DNA of 64,000 nucleotides from contig NZ_LRBG01000037.1 of the NCBI RefSeq assembly GCF_001580545.1, forward strand, positions 372,001 through 436,000, given 5' to 3'. Positions within the stretch are counted from its first letter, which is position 1, and the number at the start of each line of letters is the position of its first letter. The position numbers were made by a program, and so were the translations under genes. Source of the DNA: Paraburkholderia monticola (GTDB lineage: Bacteria; Pseudomonadota; Gammaproteobacteria; Burkholderiales; Burkholderiaceae). Below, one piece after another: positions 42,586 to 52,329 of the stretch. Under the pieces are notes generated by a model that did not search any database, was not told the DNA's origin, and worked only from the letters and a program-made list of their open reading frames with translations.

Positions 42586-43668
42586 TTACGCGGTTTGTTC
42601 AGTCTTGCCGTTCTTGCCAAGGGCAAGCCGGCCATTCTTCGACAGCAACACCGCAACGGGTCGCGTCATTTCGAACTCGGAGAAAATGATCGCCACGCTG
42701 GCGGTGATCGGCACCGCGAGAAACGCGCCCGGCACCCCCCACAGCGCCGACCACACCGCCATGCTCGCGAGAATCGCGAACGGGCTCAGGTTCAGCGAGT
42801 TGCCCGTCAGATACGGATCGAGGATATTGCCGATCACGAAGTGAATCGCGGTCAGCGAGACCACCACGACGAGGATCGAATTCAGGTCGCCGAACTGCAG
42901 CACCGACATCAACACCGGAAACACGATCGCGAGCACCGAGCCGATGTACGGGACGTAGTTCAGCAGCGCGGTCAGGATCGCCCACAGCCCGGCGAACTCG
43001 AGGCCGACGCTGCGCATCGCGAGCCAGCAGATCGCACCCAGCAGCACGCCGAGAAACGTCTTCAGCGCGAGATACGCGCCGATGCGCCGGTTGATGTCGG
43101 TGACGACACCCCGGATGCGCGCCGCGTTGGTCGAATTAGCGGTCATGTTCGTGAGCTTTTCGCCGAACGTACTGCGCTCGACCAGCAGAAAGCTCGCATA
43201 CAGCACGATCACGAACAGATCGATGATCACCGACGACAGCGACGCCAGCATGCCGGTCACCATCGACTGAATATTCAGCTGCGTGAGCATGTTCCGCCGC
43301 AGCGACTCCCAGGTCGGCTCGCTTTCGAGGTGCAGCAGCGTCGAGATCTTGTGGATCATCAGCAGGACCGAGTCCTGGTAGCGCGGCGCGAGCGCGACGA
43401 GCGCGTCGTAGTTCGCGACGAGCATGTCGACCGCGAAGAAGATCGCGGCCCCGATCAGGAACATCGAGAGTCCGTAGCGCACCTGCACCGGCAGCCGTGG
43501 TCCGATGAGCGGAATGCGTTGCAGCAGGCGCGTGAAGTCGACCACCACGTACACCGCGATCGCGCCGAACACGATCGGCACGAAAACCGCGCGGCCGATA
43601 TACAGAACCCAGCCCACAATCAGCAACAGCACCACTACGCATACGGACGCTTGCAATCTGTCGGTCAT
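42586..43668 (-). CDS. AI-2E family transporter (PerM/TqsA-like permease)
   Basis: A 360-residue inner-membrane protein with about seven or eight hydrophobic helices, grouped as two N-terminal, one after residue 60, and a C-terminal set. The family's core shows as LLVERSTFGEKL, ALLNYVPYIGSVLA and GVPGAFLAVPITA near the end. Members export AI-2 or work as Na+/H+ or pressure-related permeases; the function here is open. The start at 43668 has little ribosome-site support. It stands alone between two terminators. Confidence 0.9.
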   Translation of the reverse strand: MTDRLQASVCVVVLLLIVGWVLYIGRAVFVPIVFGAIAVYVVVDFTRLLQRIPLIGPRLPVQVRYGLSMFLIGAAIFFAVDMLVANYDALVALAPRYQDSVLLMIHKISTLLHLESEPTWESLRRNMLTQLNIQSMVTGMLASLSSVIIDLFVIVLYASFLLVERSTFGEKLTNMTANSTNAARIRGVVTDINRRIGAYLALKTFLGVLLGAICWLAMRSVGLEFAGLWAILTALLNYVPYIGSVLAIVFPVLMSVLQFGDLNSILVVVVSLTAIHFVIGNILDPYLTGNSLNLSPFAILASMAVWSALWGVPGAFLAVPITASVAIIFSEFEMTRPVAVLLSKNGRLALGKNGKTEQTA

Positions 43669-43967
43669 TGGTCAGGACTCCACGAATCCGCAAACAGGTG
43701 CGCTCCGCGCCCGCCCCGAGGACGAGGCGATGGCCGCGCACGCGCCGCCGTACGATCCGCTTACACAGCAGCGCGCGCGATGGACAGCACTGATCTTCGC
43801 ACAGAACGATGACAGCTCACATAAAAAGCGCGACAGATCGTTGCGTCGGCCAACCCCGGGCCGGCGCCTCGAAATGCGGGTTCAGAACGCCGCGTTGGCG
43901 ACGTATTCGAGGTAGGAGCGGCAGTGGTGTGGGGGCAGCGGCCACCTCACTTCGCGCGAGCGCGGCT

Positions 43968-44798
43968 TCAACGCGGCGTGCGCGACTGCCCGATGCCCCC
44001 CGGCCGGCGCGGCACGATGCCCACGACGGCGCGCGGCGCCGCGTTCGCAACCAGAATCATCGACGCGCCGGCGAGACCGCTCGACACATGCTTCAACGCA
44101 TGGCCGGCGATCACGTGATGCGTCAGTTCCCATATCTGCCAGTCGAGGCTTTCGAAAATCTTCGCGACCCCGTAGAAGACGATCACGAGCGTCCACGCGA
44201 CCAGGCCGTCCACCTTGCGCGTGAGCGTCATGCCGACGATCAGCATGAGCCCGCCGAACTGCAGGATCGCGTAAGGCCACAGACTGTTGAACAGGAGCCA
44301 ATAGCCGACGGTGGCGGGCGACACGACCACCATGATCAGCATCTGCGCCCAGCCGACCCGTTGTCCGCTCCACGACGTCCATAGCATGGCGAGGATGCCG
44401 GCGAATACGATCGTCATGGGCAAACGGTCCCAGACGAGCGTCGCGTCGTTCGGCGCCATGTGGTAGTAAGCCGAGCCGAACGCCGTGAAGAGCAGACCGA
44501 ACGCGGCGACGACCATGCCGGGAAATTGCGCGGGCTGGTTCGACGCATGCCGCAGAACCCAGCCGAGACTGAGCAGACCGGCGATCAGAATGACGACGTT
44601 CGACAGCACGTCGGACGCATTGTGCAGTTGCCCGAGCGAGCGTTGATCGGCGAAGTGATGATACGAGGCCGGCTGGGCGAGCGGCCAGATCATCTGCAGC
44701 GCGGTGCCCACCACGAACAGCAGCACGCTAGCAAGCAGCAAGCGGGAAATCTTCACGTTGCTCGACTCCAGAGTGGGCGGCACGCTCGAAGGCGCCAT
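43968..44798 (-). CDS. CREST-superfamily membrane protein (alkaline ceramidase-like)
   Basis: About 276 residues with seven or more membrane helices. FGSAYYHMAPNDATLVWDRLPM holds the Ser-x-x-x-His and Asp of the CREST membrane hydrolase superfamily, and HHVIAGHALKH near the C-terminus gives the paired His that complete its probable zinc site. Relatives are alkaline ceramidases and PAQR-like proteins, so a lipid amidase role is possible. The start could be 44798 or the ATG 17 codons before it; a hydrophobic helix begins about 30 residues later. Confidence 0.7.
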   Translation of the reverse strand: MAPSSVPPTLESSNVKISRLLLASVLLFVVGTALQMIWPLAQPASYHHFADQRSLGQLHNASDVLSNVVILIAGLLSLGWVLRHASNQPAQFPGMVVAAFGLLFTAFGSAYYHMAPNDATLVWDRLPMTIVFAGILAMLWTSWSGQRVGWAQMLIMVVVSPATVGYWLLFNSLWPYAILQFGGLMLIVGMTLTRKVDGLVAWTLVIVFYGVAKIFESLDWQIWELTHHVIAGHALKHVSSGLAGASMILVANAAPRAVVGIVPRRPGGIGQSRTPR

Positions 44799-44925
44799 GC
44801 CCGTATCATCGGACAAAGCGCTTTGCGCAACAAGGGCGTCTGGCGGCACACCGATGGGGACACGCTCATAGTATTCTTCTCAACCAGTGCAAGTTGACTG
44901 CAAGCCAACGGAAGACCAGGACTCC

Positions 44926-46512
44926 ATGCAAGCGCAGACACACCACCCGTCGTTCCCGCCTCGTCGATTTGCCGGCTCGCTGTGCGCGCTGCTCTGCGCA
45001 AGCCTGCTCGCCGGCTGCGCAGGGTTGCCGTCGCTCGAGGATCGCAAGGAGTCGCAGGCATTGTCGCCGGCGGTGGCCGCCACCACGGATCTCGGTCGCG
45101 CGGTCGCACCCGAGCTTGCCGCGCACCCGGGGTTCGCGGGGATTTATCCGCTGGCGGATGCGCATGTCGCGTTCGCCGCGCGCATGGACCTGATCCGTTC
45201 CGCTCAACGCACGCTCGACATCCAGTACTACATCTGGCGCGACGACCTGACCGGCACGCTGCTGCTCGAACAGATCCACGAGGCGGCGGACCGTGGCGTG
45301 CGGGTGCGCCTGCTGCTCGACGATCTCGGTATCGCTTCCGCGCTCGACCCGACGCTCGCGGCGCTCGATGCGCATCCGAACATCGAGGTGCGTCTGTTCA
45401 ATCCGTTCGTCGTGCGCAGCCCGAAGTTCCTCGGTTTCGTGACCGACTTTTCGCGCGCCAACCGGCGCATGCACAACAAATCCCTGACCGCCGACGCCAC
45501 CGCGACGATTCTCGGCGGCCGCAACATCGGCGACGAGTACTTCGATGCCACCGACGGCGTCGTCTTCGCCGACCTCGACGTGCTCGCGGTCGGGCCGGCC
45601 GCGGCCGACGTCTCGCGCGATTTCGACCGCTACTGGGCGAGCGCGTCGGCGTTTCCGGTCGAGAAGATCTTGCCGCACGAAAGCGTCGATGAGCTGGCCG
45701 AGCTGGAGCGTCGGGCGCAGGCGATCGAGCAGGATCCCGCGGCCGCGGACTATAAGGAAGCGCTACGCGGTCCGCGCGTCGTGCAGAACCTGCTCGACGA
45801 CAAGCTGCCACTCGACTGGGCCAAAACGAAGCTGGTCAGCGATGACCCGGCGAAGGGCTTGAACGAAGCGCCACCGGAAGGGCTGATTGTTCACCAGCTA
45901 CGCGAGGTGGTGGGCCAACCGACCCACTCGCTCGACCTCGTCTCGCCGTATTTCGTGCCGGCGAGCACGGGCACGCAGTATCTGAGCGGGCTCGCGGCCC
46001 AGGGCGTCGATGTGCGCGTGTTGACCAACGCGCTCGAAGCGACCGACGTCGTCGCCGTCCACTCGGGCTATATCAGGCGGCGCACCGAGTTGCTGCAAAA
46101 CGGTGTGCACCTGTACGAATTGCGGCGCGTGGCGGGTGTCCCGTACAAGAAAGAACAGTCGCCGGGTCCGTTCGGCAGCTCAGGGTCGAGCCTCCACGCG
46201 AAGACTTTCATCGTGGACTCGGAACGGGTTTTCGTCGGTTCATTCAACTTCGATCCGCGTTCCGCGCATCTGAATACCGAGCTTGGCCTCGTGATCGACA
46301 GCCCCGATCTCGCGACGCGCGTCGATCAAAAGTTCCTCGCGCTGCTGCCTAAAGTCGCGTACTCGGTGCATCTCGACGAAAACGGCAAGCTGTACTGGAT
46401 CGAGACCAACGGCGACGTCGAAACCCGCCACGACACCGAACCGAATGCGACCTGGTACGCACGGCTCGGCGTGTGGATGCTGTCGGTCATGCCGATCGAG
46501 TCGTTACTTTAG
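44926..46512 (+). CDS. Phospholipase D-family lipoprotein (cardiolipin synthase-like)
   Basis: A 528-residue exported lipoprotein (lipobox LLAGC). Two HKD motifs are present: HNKSLTADATATILGGRN near residue 182 and HAKTFIVDSERVFVGSFN near 422. The layout, with HPGFAGIYPL and IQYYIWRDDLTG before the first motif, is that of the YmdC/ClsC-like group, which transfers phosphatidyl groups in the envelope. Start 44926 was chosen for the signal peptide and a CCAGGA site. It converges with the lipoprotein gene 7 bases away. Confidence 0.9.
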   Translation: MQAQTHHPSFPPRRFAGSLCALLCASLLAGCAGLPSLEDRKESQALSPAVAATTDLGRAVAPELAAHPGFAGIYPLADAHVAFAARMDLIRSAQRTLDIQYYIWRDDLTGTLLLEQIHEAADRGVRVRLLLDDLGIASALDPTLAALDAHPNIEVRLFNPFVVRSPKFLGFVTDFSRANRRMHNKSLTADATATILGGRNIGDEYFDATDGVVFADLDVLAVGPAAADVSRDFDRYWASASAFPVEKILPHESVDELAELERRAQAIEQDPAAADYKEALRGPRVVQNLLDDKLPLDWAKTKLVSDDPAKGLNEAPPEGLIVHQLREVVGQPTHSLDLVSPYFVPASTGTQYLSGLAAQGVDVRVLTNALEATDVVAVHSGYIRRRTELLQNGVHLYELRRVAGVPYKKEQSPGPFGSSGSSLHAKTFIVDSERVFVGSFNFDPRSAHLNTELGLVIDSPDLATRVDQKFLALLPKVAYSVHLDENGKLYWIETNGDVETRHDTEPNATWYARLGVWMLSVMPIESLL

Positions 46513-46519
46513 GGCCTGT

Positions 46520-47074
46520 TCAGAACCGCCGCATATCGCGATCGCGCAATGGATCGGGCGAGCGCTGCGTTTCGCGCAACACGCCATTGGTATCGAACGC
46601 GAAATTGAACAGCATGTGGTGGATGTTGTTTTCGATGTAGCGATACGACCAGACTTCGCGTTGCGAGAGGCGGAAAAACTGCGTTTGCGCGGGACGGCCG
46701 AAATTGATCAGCACATCGTTGCGCGTCCATTTGCCGATTTCTGCGCGGTTGAATTCGCTGAGCTGCAAGACCTGGCGCACGCTCACGATCTTGCCTGAAG
46801 CGTCGATATCAGCGGCGACGGTGGTCGAGCCCATCGGCTGGGTCGGCCACATCAGCCGGCGGCCGCCTCCGGGCAGGTCGTAGACTTCGCGCGGCTGACC
46901 CATTCGGGCGATGATCGCCGCTTGATCCTGGCCGGCCTGGAATTGTTGCCACGGTTGTACGCAAGCGGCGAGCATCAACGCCGTCAGGCAGGTGAGCGCG
47001 GCGCGGCGCCCACCTGACGACACGCGCGCGGTCCGCGCGGCAGAACCCGGAACGTGGGCGAGGTGGGTCAGCAT
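46520..47074 (-). CDS. Small exported lipoprotein (SmpA/BamE-like repeat)
   Basis: A 184-residue lipoprotein with Cys in LMLAACVQPW at about 38, behind a long basic N-terminal region. Two related units follow, each of the BamE/OmlA type (QDQAAIIARMGQPREVYDLP and WTRNDVLINFGRPAQTQFF), in which a helix precedes a G-x-P turn and strands. Such proteins help outer-membrane assembly or bind envelope partners. The ATG has GGGAGGAATTT upstream. The role is not certain. Confidence 0.8.
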   Translation of the reverse strand: MLTHLAHVPGSAARTARVSSGGRRAALTCLTALMLAACVQPWQQFQAGQDQAAIIARMGQPREVYDLPGGGRRLMWPTQPMGSTTVAADIDASGKIVSVRQVLQLSEFNRAEIGKWTRNDVLINFGRPAQTQFFRLSQREVWSYRYIENNIHHMLFNFAFDTNGVLRETQRSPDPLRDRDMRRF

Positions 47075-47163
47075 AAATTCCTCCCGTTACGTTCGATCGC
47101 GCAAGCGCCACGGCGAGACGGACGGCGCGCCCTCGCGCGTGGCAGCAATCCGCTACTTGCCGC

Positions 47164-47547
47164 TTACTGCACGAGCTTGGCGCGCAGTCGGGCGTGCTCG
47201 TCCGCGGAAATGGAACCGGACGCTTTCAGCTTGTCGAGCTTTTCGAGTTCGTCGGCGACACTGAAGCCCACCACGCTGCGCAGATCTTCGCGCGCCTGCT
47301 TGGCCCGCTCCTGATTGCGTTCCGCCATACCGCGATGCTGCGTGAGCAGATACGCGAAGATGCCGATATACGGCAGGATGATCAGGAAGATCACCCACAG
47401 AACCTTGCCCCAACCGGACACATCATGGCGGCGGAACAGGTCGCCCGACACCGTGATCAGCAGCCAGAACCACAGAATAAAGATGAAGATGGAGAAAACG
47501 TCGGCCAGAAAATTCGGGAATGTGAATCCATCATTAAAGAAAAGCAT
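47164..47547 (-). CDS. Small membrane protein with PLD nuclease N-terminal-like and SHOCT domains
   Basis: A 127-residue inner-membrane protein. Two helices (FSIFIFILWFWLLITVSG and VLWVIFLIILPYIGIFAYLL) make the PLDc_N-type unit; a charged linker and a C-terminal SHOCT motif (DELEKLDKLKASGSISADEH) follow. SHOCT segments are thought to mediate oligomer contacts. GGAGAACAAC precedes the ATG. Nothing in the context gives a role. Confidence 0.85.
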   Translation of the reverse strand: MLFFNDGFTFPNFLADVFSIFIFILWFWLLITVSGDLFRRHDVSGWGKVLWVIFLIILPYIGIFAYLLTQHRGMAERNQERAKQAREDLRSVVGFSVADELEKLDKLKASGSISADEHARLRAKLVQ

Positions 47548-48324
47548 TGTTGTTCTCCAGTCATTCCGGTTGCAATTGAAAGGCTTAACGGATTCCGACC
47601 TCGGGTTGCCCGCTATGGATGGCGCATGGGATCAGCGCGGCAACGCTGAAATCTACCACGACAGCGTGTCCCTCACTTAACGCGACGCACATTCATGATG
47701 CGGACCTTTTTGCCTTTATAGCTTATCTCGATAGAGTAACGCGAGCAATTTTTAAGGATTCCGTTCGAATGAAAATTGTCGTTGCTGCGGCGATCACGCC
47801 GCGTGGCATTGAATATGCATGAGTGGACGCAAGGTCAAAGAACGAACGCTTCCGCGGCGCAGTAGCAGTTCACTTTCGTAAGCAAATCTGAATAAATCCG
47901 CGGCCTGCGCGTCGGTGACGCCGGAGGAGCGCGCGCTATGAGGCCGCGGATATGACACGAAGGTGACGAAGCCGTTGTCGCTCTCGCGACTGCGGGCGGT
48001 CGTCGCGGAGGCTGCTGGATTGGCGCCCAGAGCGTCACCGACGGCCAAGGCCATGAAAATCGAAGCTATGAACACTGCTCCAACGGCCGCAGATAACCAG
48101 GCGAACCGACTTACGAGTAAAGCGACCTGGTGGGACACAGGCGTGCGGATACCGCTCCATGCGTGACGACACGAATACACAGGGTAATCGGGCAATGCAC
48201 GGCTGAAAGCTGTTGGACTTAATGTTTGCGGGAGTTCAATTGACCGCGAGAATCCAATAGTTACCACTGAGATTCAATGAGAACTGACGGGTAGCCGCCA
48301 GTCCGCCCCCGCCAACGCGAAGGA
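47548..48324. other. Gene-poor interval
   Basis: No gene can be named. On the minus strand an open frame of 157 codons (47794-48267) contains one hydrophobic segment (LSAAVGAVFIASIFMALAV) and a 70-residue polar tail; it might be a small exported protein starting internally at a GTG, but no ribosome site or family was seen. No T6SS gene follows the ClpV part of the chimera here. Confidence 0.35.
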
Positions 48325-50835
48325 CTACACCAGGCAGGACGACTGAAACACGAGTGCGTCGGCAGGCGCCGCGGCCGGATCGGCCACCTCGATCGTCATA
48401 TGCGTGAGTGCGCTTTTCGATGCAAACGCATCGAGCCACTCCCGCGCGAGACGCGGCAGCACGTGCTGTTCGATAAAGCCGATCAGAAGACGCGCGCCCG
48501 TCTCCTGCACCAGGCAGCGCCCGACGATGTAGTCGACCACCTCCTGCGCATAACTCAGCACGATGCGGTTGTTGTCCGCCATACGCCGAACGACCCGATC
48601 GAGATGCAAGCTCACGATCCGTGCAAGCGAATCCGGACCCAACGGACGATACGGCACCACCGTCATGCGCCCGAGGAACGCCGCCGGAAACGCCTTCAGC
48701 AACTCGGGCGCAAGCGCCGAACGCAGGCCATCCATGTCCGGCGCAAGCATTTCGTCCGCGCACAGGTTCGCGTTGAGATCGGAGCCGACATTACTGGTCA
48801 TCAGGATGGTCGTATTGCGGAAATCGATATAGCGCCCGTCGCCGTCTTCCATGTAGCCCTTGTCGAGCACCTGGTAGAACATTTCGTGCACATCGCCGTG
48901 CGCTTTTTCGATCTCGTCGAGCAGTACAACCGAGTACGGACGTCGGCGCACCGCTTCCGTCAGCACGCCGCCCTCGCCGTAACCGACATAGCCAGGCGGC
49001 GCCCCTTTCAGACCCGACACCGTATGCGCCTCCTGGTACTCGCTCATGTTGATCGTGATCAGGTTCTGCTCGCCGCCATAGAGCGCCTCCGCCAGGGCCA
49101 GGGCGGTTTCCGTCTTGCCGACGCCGGACGGTCCCGCGAGCAGGAACACGCCAAGCGGCTTGCGCGGGTCCGCGAGGCCGGCACGCGCCGTTTGTACGCG
49201 CTCGCCAATCTGCTGCAATGCGTCGTGCTGGCCGATCACGCGCGCTGCAAGCGTAGCAGGCAGCATCTGAACGGCGCTGACCTCGTCGGTGACCATGCGT
49301 CCGACCGGAATACCGGTCCAGTCGGCGACGATTTCCGCAACGATCGCTTCGCCAACTTCCGGGAACACGAGCGGGGTGCCCGCCTGCAGGTTCGATAACG
49401 TCCGCTCCAGTTCGCGCAGGGTCTCCAGCGAGCTCGCAGCGCTGTCCGCCCCATCGGCTCGAGGTCCGGCATCGGCGTTGCGCTCGCTCACCACCTCGCG
49501 TGCGCTCGCGAGCGCTTTCGCCGCATCTGACTGCGCCTGCCACGCGGCTTCGATGGCACGTTCTTCGAGCGTGAGCGTCGCGATGGTCGCATTGACGTCG
49601 GCCAGTGCCGACTCGCTGCCAAGGCCGATGCGCGCCTCATTGTCGAGCAGCTCGGCTTCGACGCGCGCGGCTTGCAACCGCTCGCGAATCCGCTGCAATT
49701 CTCGCGGCGGCGCATGCTGCGATAGCGCAACCCGCGCGCAGGCAGTATCGAGCAGGCTGATCGCCTTGTCCGGCAACTGGCGCGACGGAATATAGCGATG
49801 CGACAGTGTCACTGCCGCCCGAATCGCCTCGTCGAGAACCACGACGCCATGATGGCGCGCGAGTGTACGCGCGAGCCCGCGCACCATGTCTATCGCAGAC
49901 GGTTCCTCGGGCTCGGCGATCTGCAGCACCTGGAAGCGCCGCGTGAGCGCAGGGTCTTTCTCGATGTGCCGCTTGTACTCGGCCCATGTGGTCGCGCCGA
50001 TGGTGCGCAGCGTGCCGCGGGCGAGCGCCGGCTTCAGCAGATTCGCCGCGTCGCCGGTGCCAGCCTGACCGCCCGCGCCGATCAGCGTGTGAATCTCGTC
50101 GACGAACAGCACGATCGGCGCTAGCGACTTCGCCGCCTCCTCGAGCACGGACTTCAGCCGAGCCTCGAACTCGCCCTTCATGCTCGCGCCGGCCAGCAGC
50201 GCACCGACGTCGAGGCTCAACAGCCGTACGTCGGCGAGCTTCGGCGGTACTTCGCCGGCCGCGATCGCGCGCGCGAGTCCTTCGACGACCGCCGTCTTGC
50301 CGACCCCGGCGTCGCCGGTCAGACGAACAACGCTTTGACCTTTGTCGTCCGACTCGACATGCCACTTCAGTTGAGCGCGCTGTGCGGTTGGGTCATCGAG
50401 CAACGACGCGGGCCGGTAGAACATCTTGATACGCGTACGGAACGCGAGCTGGATCATGTTCCGCTCATCGGCATCCTTAGGCTTCGGCGGAATTTCCAGA
50501 ACATTCAGCCAATAGACGGATTCACGATCCGTCGGCATATCGCCGCCCGCGAACATGATGCGCAAAGCCTGCCCTCTGTGAGGTTCGACTCGAAATACCG
50601 ACGGCAGCAGCGTAAATGGCACCTTGATTTCATTCGGTGCAGCCGCAGCATCGCCGTCGTCCAACCATGCTTGAACCAGGACAGGACGACTATCAACGTT
50701 GTTCAAGCGAACATTCACTTCACGGTTTTTCGCCGGGTAAATAACTCGTGTACCAGTAATGGTGATAGCAGCTTGTGCGGCAAACGAGACCACACTGCAG
50801 GCGACCGCCGCGGCCAACAAAATAGGGAACTTCAT
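48325..50835 (-). CDS. Chimera: PapD-like pilus chaperone fused in frame to T6SS ATPase ClpV (TssH)
   Basis: An 836-residue open frame made of two unrelated proteins. Residues 1-172: signal peptide (ending AAQA), PapD-type immunoglobulin domain with TRVIYPA (Arg cleft residue) and RIKMFYRPA (Lys residue), and the first 30 residues of the second domain (LKWHVESDDKGQ). Residues 173-836: ClpV from its first Walker A (GDAGVGKTAVVEG), Walker B (VLFVDEIHTL), middle coiled coil, second Walker A (AGPSGVGKTETALAL) and LLDEIEKAH, to the natural C-terminus. The ClpV N-domain and the chaperone's second domain are missing. The join is at about 50319. A signal peptide on an AAA+ ATPase makes a working product doubtful. 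Confidence 0.88.
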   Translation of the reverse strand: MKFPILLAAAVACSVVSFAAQAAITITGTRVIYPAKNREVNVRLNNVDSRPVLVQAWLDDGDAAAAPNEIKVPFTLLPSVFRVEPHRGQALRIMFAGGDMPTDRESVYWLNVLEIPPKPKDADERNMIQLAFRTRIKMFYRPASLLDDPTAQRAQLKWHVESDDKGQSVVRLTGDAGVGKTAVVEGLARAIAAGEVPPKLADVRLLSLDVGALLAGASMKGEFEARLKSVLEEAAKSLAPIVLFVDEIHTLIGAGGQAGTGDAANLLKPALARGTLRTIGATTWAEYKRHIEKDPALTRRFQVLQIAEPEEPSAIDMVRGLARTLARHHGVVVLDEAIRAAVTLSHRYIPSRQLPDKAISLLDTACARVALSQHAPPRELQRIRERLQAARVEAELLDNEARIGLGSESALADVNATIATLTLEERAIEAAWQAQSDAAKALASAREVVSERNADAGPRADGADSAASSLETLRELERTLSNLQAGTPLVFPEVGEAIVAEIVADWTGIPVGRMVTDEVSAVQMLPATLAARVIGQHDALQQIGERVQTARAGLADPRKPLGVFLLAGPSGVGKTETALALAEALYGGEQNLITINMSEYQEAHTVSGLKGAPPGYVGYGEGGVLTEAVRRRPYSVVLLDEIEKAHGDVHEMFYQVLDKGYMEDGDGRYIDFRNTTILMTSNVGSDLNANLCADEMLAPDMDGLRSALAPELLKAFPAAFLGRMTVVPYRPLGPDSLARIVSLHLDRVVRRMADNNRIVLSYAQEVVDYIVGRCLVQETGARLLIGFIEQHVLPRLAREWLDAFASKSALTHMTIEVADPAAAPADALVFQSSCLV

Positions 50836-50934
50836 CGAAGAAATGCGCTCCTCCACGCAACAGGTAAGCGGAACGCCACTTCGGGTTGCTTTCGAGCTAG
50901 AAGAGCAACCCGATGCCATTCGGCTTAGATTGGC

Positions 50935-51471
50935 TTACTGGTATGCCAGCGTATAGCGAACAACAGCCGTCACGTAACCGGCCTCGGTTTTGTCCGTTGC
51001 GTAGTACTGGCCGCCGTAGGTCATCGTTGCGGTGCCGTCGCCCGCGACAGTAAAGAACGTACCCGTGCTACCCAGCAGAATCGGCGTCGTGCCATCGCTG
51101 TCAAGCAATTGCACTTCGACATTCTTAGCCGGCGAAGTGACTGCCTGGTTGATGGCGTTACGCGTGCTCGGGTTCATGTTCGTAGTCTCGAAATGCGCCG
51201 CGACACTAGCCAGGGATGCCGGGCACTCCGATACCGAAATATCGAACATCTTCGAGCCGTTGGCTTGGCCAGCTGCAGCCAGCGACTGCGTAGACAGGGT
51301 CGGCAATGTGACCGTCTTGTTCTCATCACCCGCGTTGATCACACAGGTTTCGTCGTACAGTTCGCCGTTGAACGTTACTTGGCCAGTACCCGGTGCAGAT
51401 TGAGCGAAAACCATCGGCGCGACGGACAGGCCCATCAGGGCGATCATGAGTTGCGTGACTTGCTTTTTCAT
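50935..51471 (-). CDS. Type 1-like fimbrial major subunit
   Basis: A 178-residue pilin exported by a signal peptide (MKKQVTQLMIALMG to VFAQ). The mature chain has the chaperone-usher features: TGQVTFNGELYDETC with the first Cys, DISVSECP with the second, the donor-strand N-terminal segment, and the C-terminal GYVTAVVRYTLAYQ beta-zipper strand with penultimate Tyr. AGAGGAATTTA precedes the ATG at 51471. It lies 99 bases ahead of the chaperone part of the chimera, the normal fimbrial gene order, but no usher gene follows. Confidence 0.93.
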   Translation of the reverse strand: MKKQVTQLMIALMGLSVAPMVFAQSAPGTGQVTFNGELYDETCVINAGDENKTVTLPTLSTQSLAAAGQANGSKMFDISVSECPASLASVAAHFETTNMNPSTRNAINQAVTSPAKNVEVQLLDSDGTTPILLGSTGTFFTVAGDGTATMTYGGQYYATDKTEAGYVTAVVRYTLAYQ

Positions 51472-51678
51472 TAAATTCCTCTTAGTGCCATTTGAAAACT
51501 TCAAACCCTTGTCAAGCCGGGGGCTTCCAGCGATCGTCAAGGCAGAGGAATGATCTCATCGAAGCGAATCACTGTTAATGGGCCGACGCCCAAAATGAAA
51601 GTACACGTGATCAGTCGAGAAGAAGAAAGGACCAGCAAAGAGAGAAAGACAGACGCGGCCCGTGAAGGGCGGCAATTG

Positions 51679-52329
51679 TTACGAGCATGACCATTCGCGA
51701 ACGATCGTGACGAGTTCGACGTCGTTTCTGGCACCGAGCTTCTTCATGCCAGCGTTCTTCTGATTGCTAACGGTCTTGCGACTGCGATTGAGTCGCTCGG
51801 CGATCGCCCCGATCGACATCCCATCGCAAATCATCCGCACGACTGTCAATTCTTTTTCAGATAGTGAATCGAGAGAAGATCCGCCTTCCGCTGCGCACCC
51901 GGGTGTGGACAGTATCCTGTTCGCAATGGAATCAGGCAGAAAGACTCTCTTATTTTTTGCGACACGAACGGCGGTAACAAGACCGACAAAACCCTCGGGC
52001 CCCTTACCGACGAAGCCTGCCGCCCCCGCATTGAGCGCGGACGAGATGATGTGCGTCGAGGAATGTGCGCTGAGAAAGACAACGCTTACGGCGGGAGCGA
52101 CACGTCGGATCCGGTCAAGAAGGTTGAGTCCATCGGCATACGGATCACCTTCGAATTCATAATCGCAGACGAGAACGTCAACGGGTACGTCAACCAGAAG
52201 CTGGAGCAACCTGCCAATACTTTCGCTTTTGAAGCAGACCTGGATATCAGGATGACGCTGAAGAAGATGGTCGACGCCGAGGAGGATGAAGGGGTGATCG
52301 TCCGCAATACCCACTCTGATTCTGCTCAC
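51679..52329 (-). CDS. NarL/FixJ-type response regulator (BvgA/FimZ-like)
   Basis: A 216-residue two-component regulator. Receiver domain residues 1-120 with acidic pair in IADDHPF, probable phosphorylated Asp in VLVCDYEFEG, Ser in VVFLSAHSS and Gly-Lys in FVGKGPEG. LuxR-type helix-turn-helix near residues 155-205 (LSEKELTVVRMICDGMSIGAIAERLNRSRKTV). The GTG at 52329 has TGGAG upstream. No sensor kinase is adjacent. Being upstream of the fimbrial subunit on the same strand, it probably controls fimbriae, as FimZ-like proteins do. Confidence 0.92.
   Translation of the reverse strand: MSRIRVGIADDHPFILLGVDHLLQRHPDIQVCFKSESIGRLLQLLVDVPVDVLVCDYEFEGDPYADGLNLLDRIRRVAPAVSVVFLSAHSSTHIISSALNAGAAGFVGKGPEGFVGLVTAVRVAKNKRVFLPDSIANRILSTPGCAAEGGSSLDSLSEKELTVVRMICDGMSIGAIAERLNRSRKTVSNQKNAGMKKLGARNDVELVTIVREWSCS

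Noticed and set aside
42532..43812. 426-codon plus-strand frame opposite the AI-2E permease
   Set aside because: His/Arg-rich shadow of the permease, with no domain or ribosome site.
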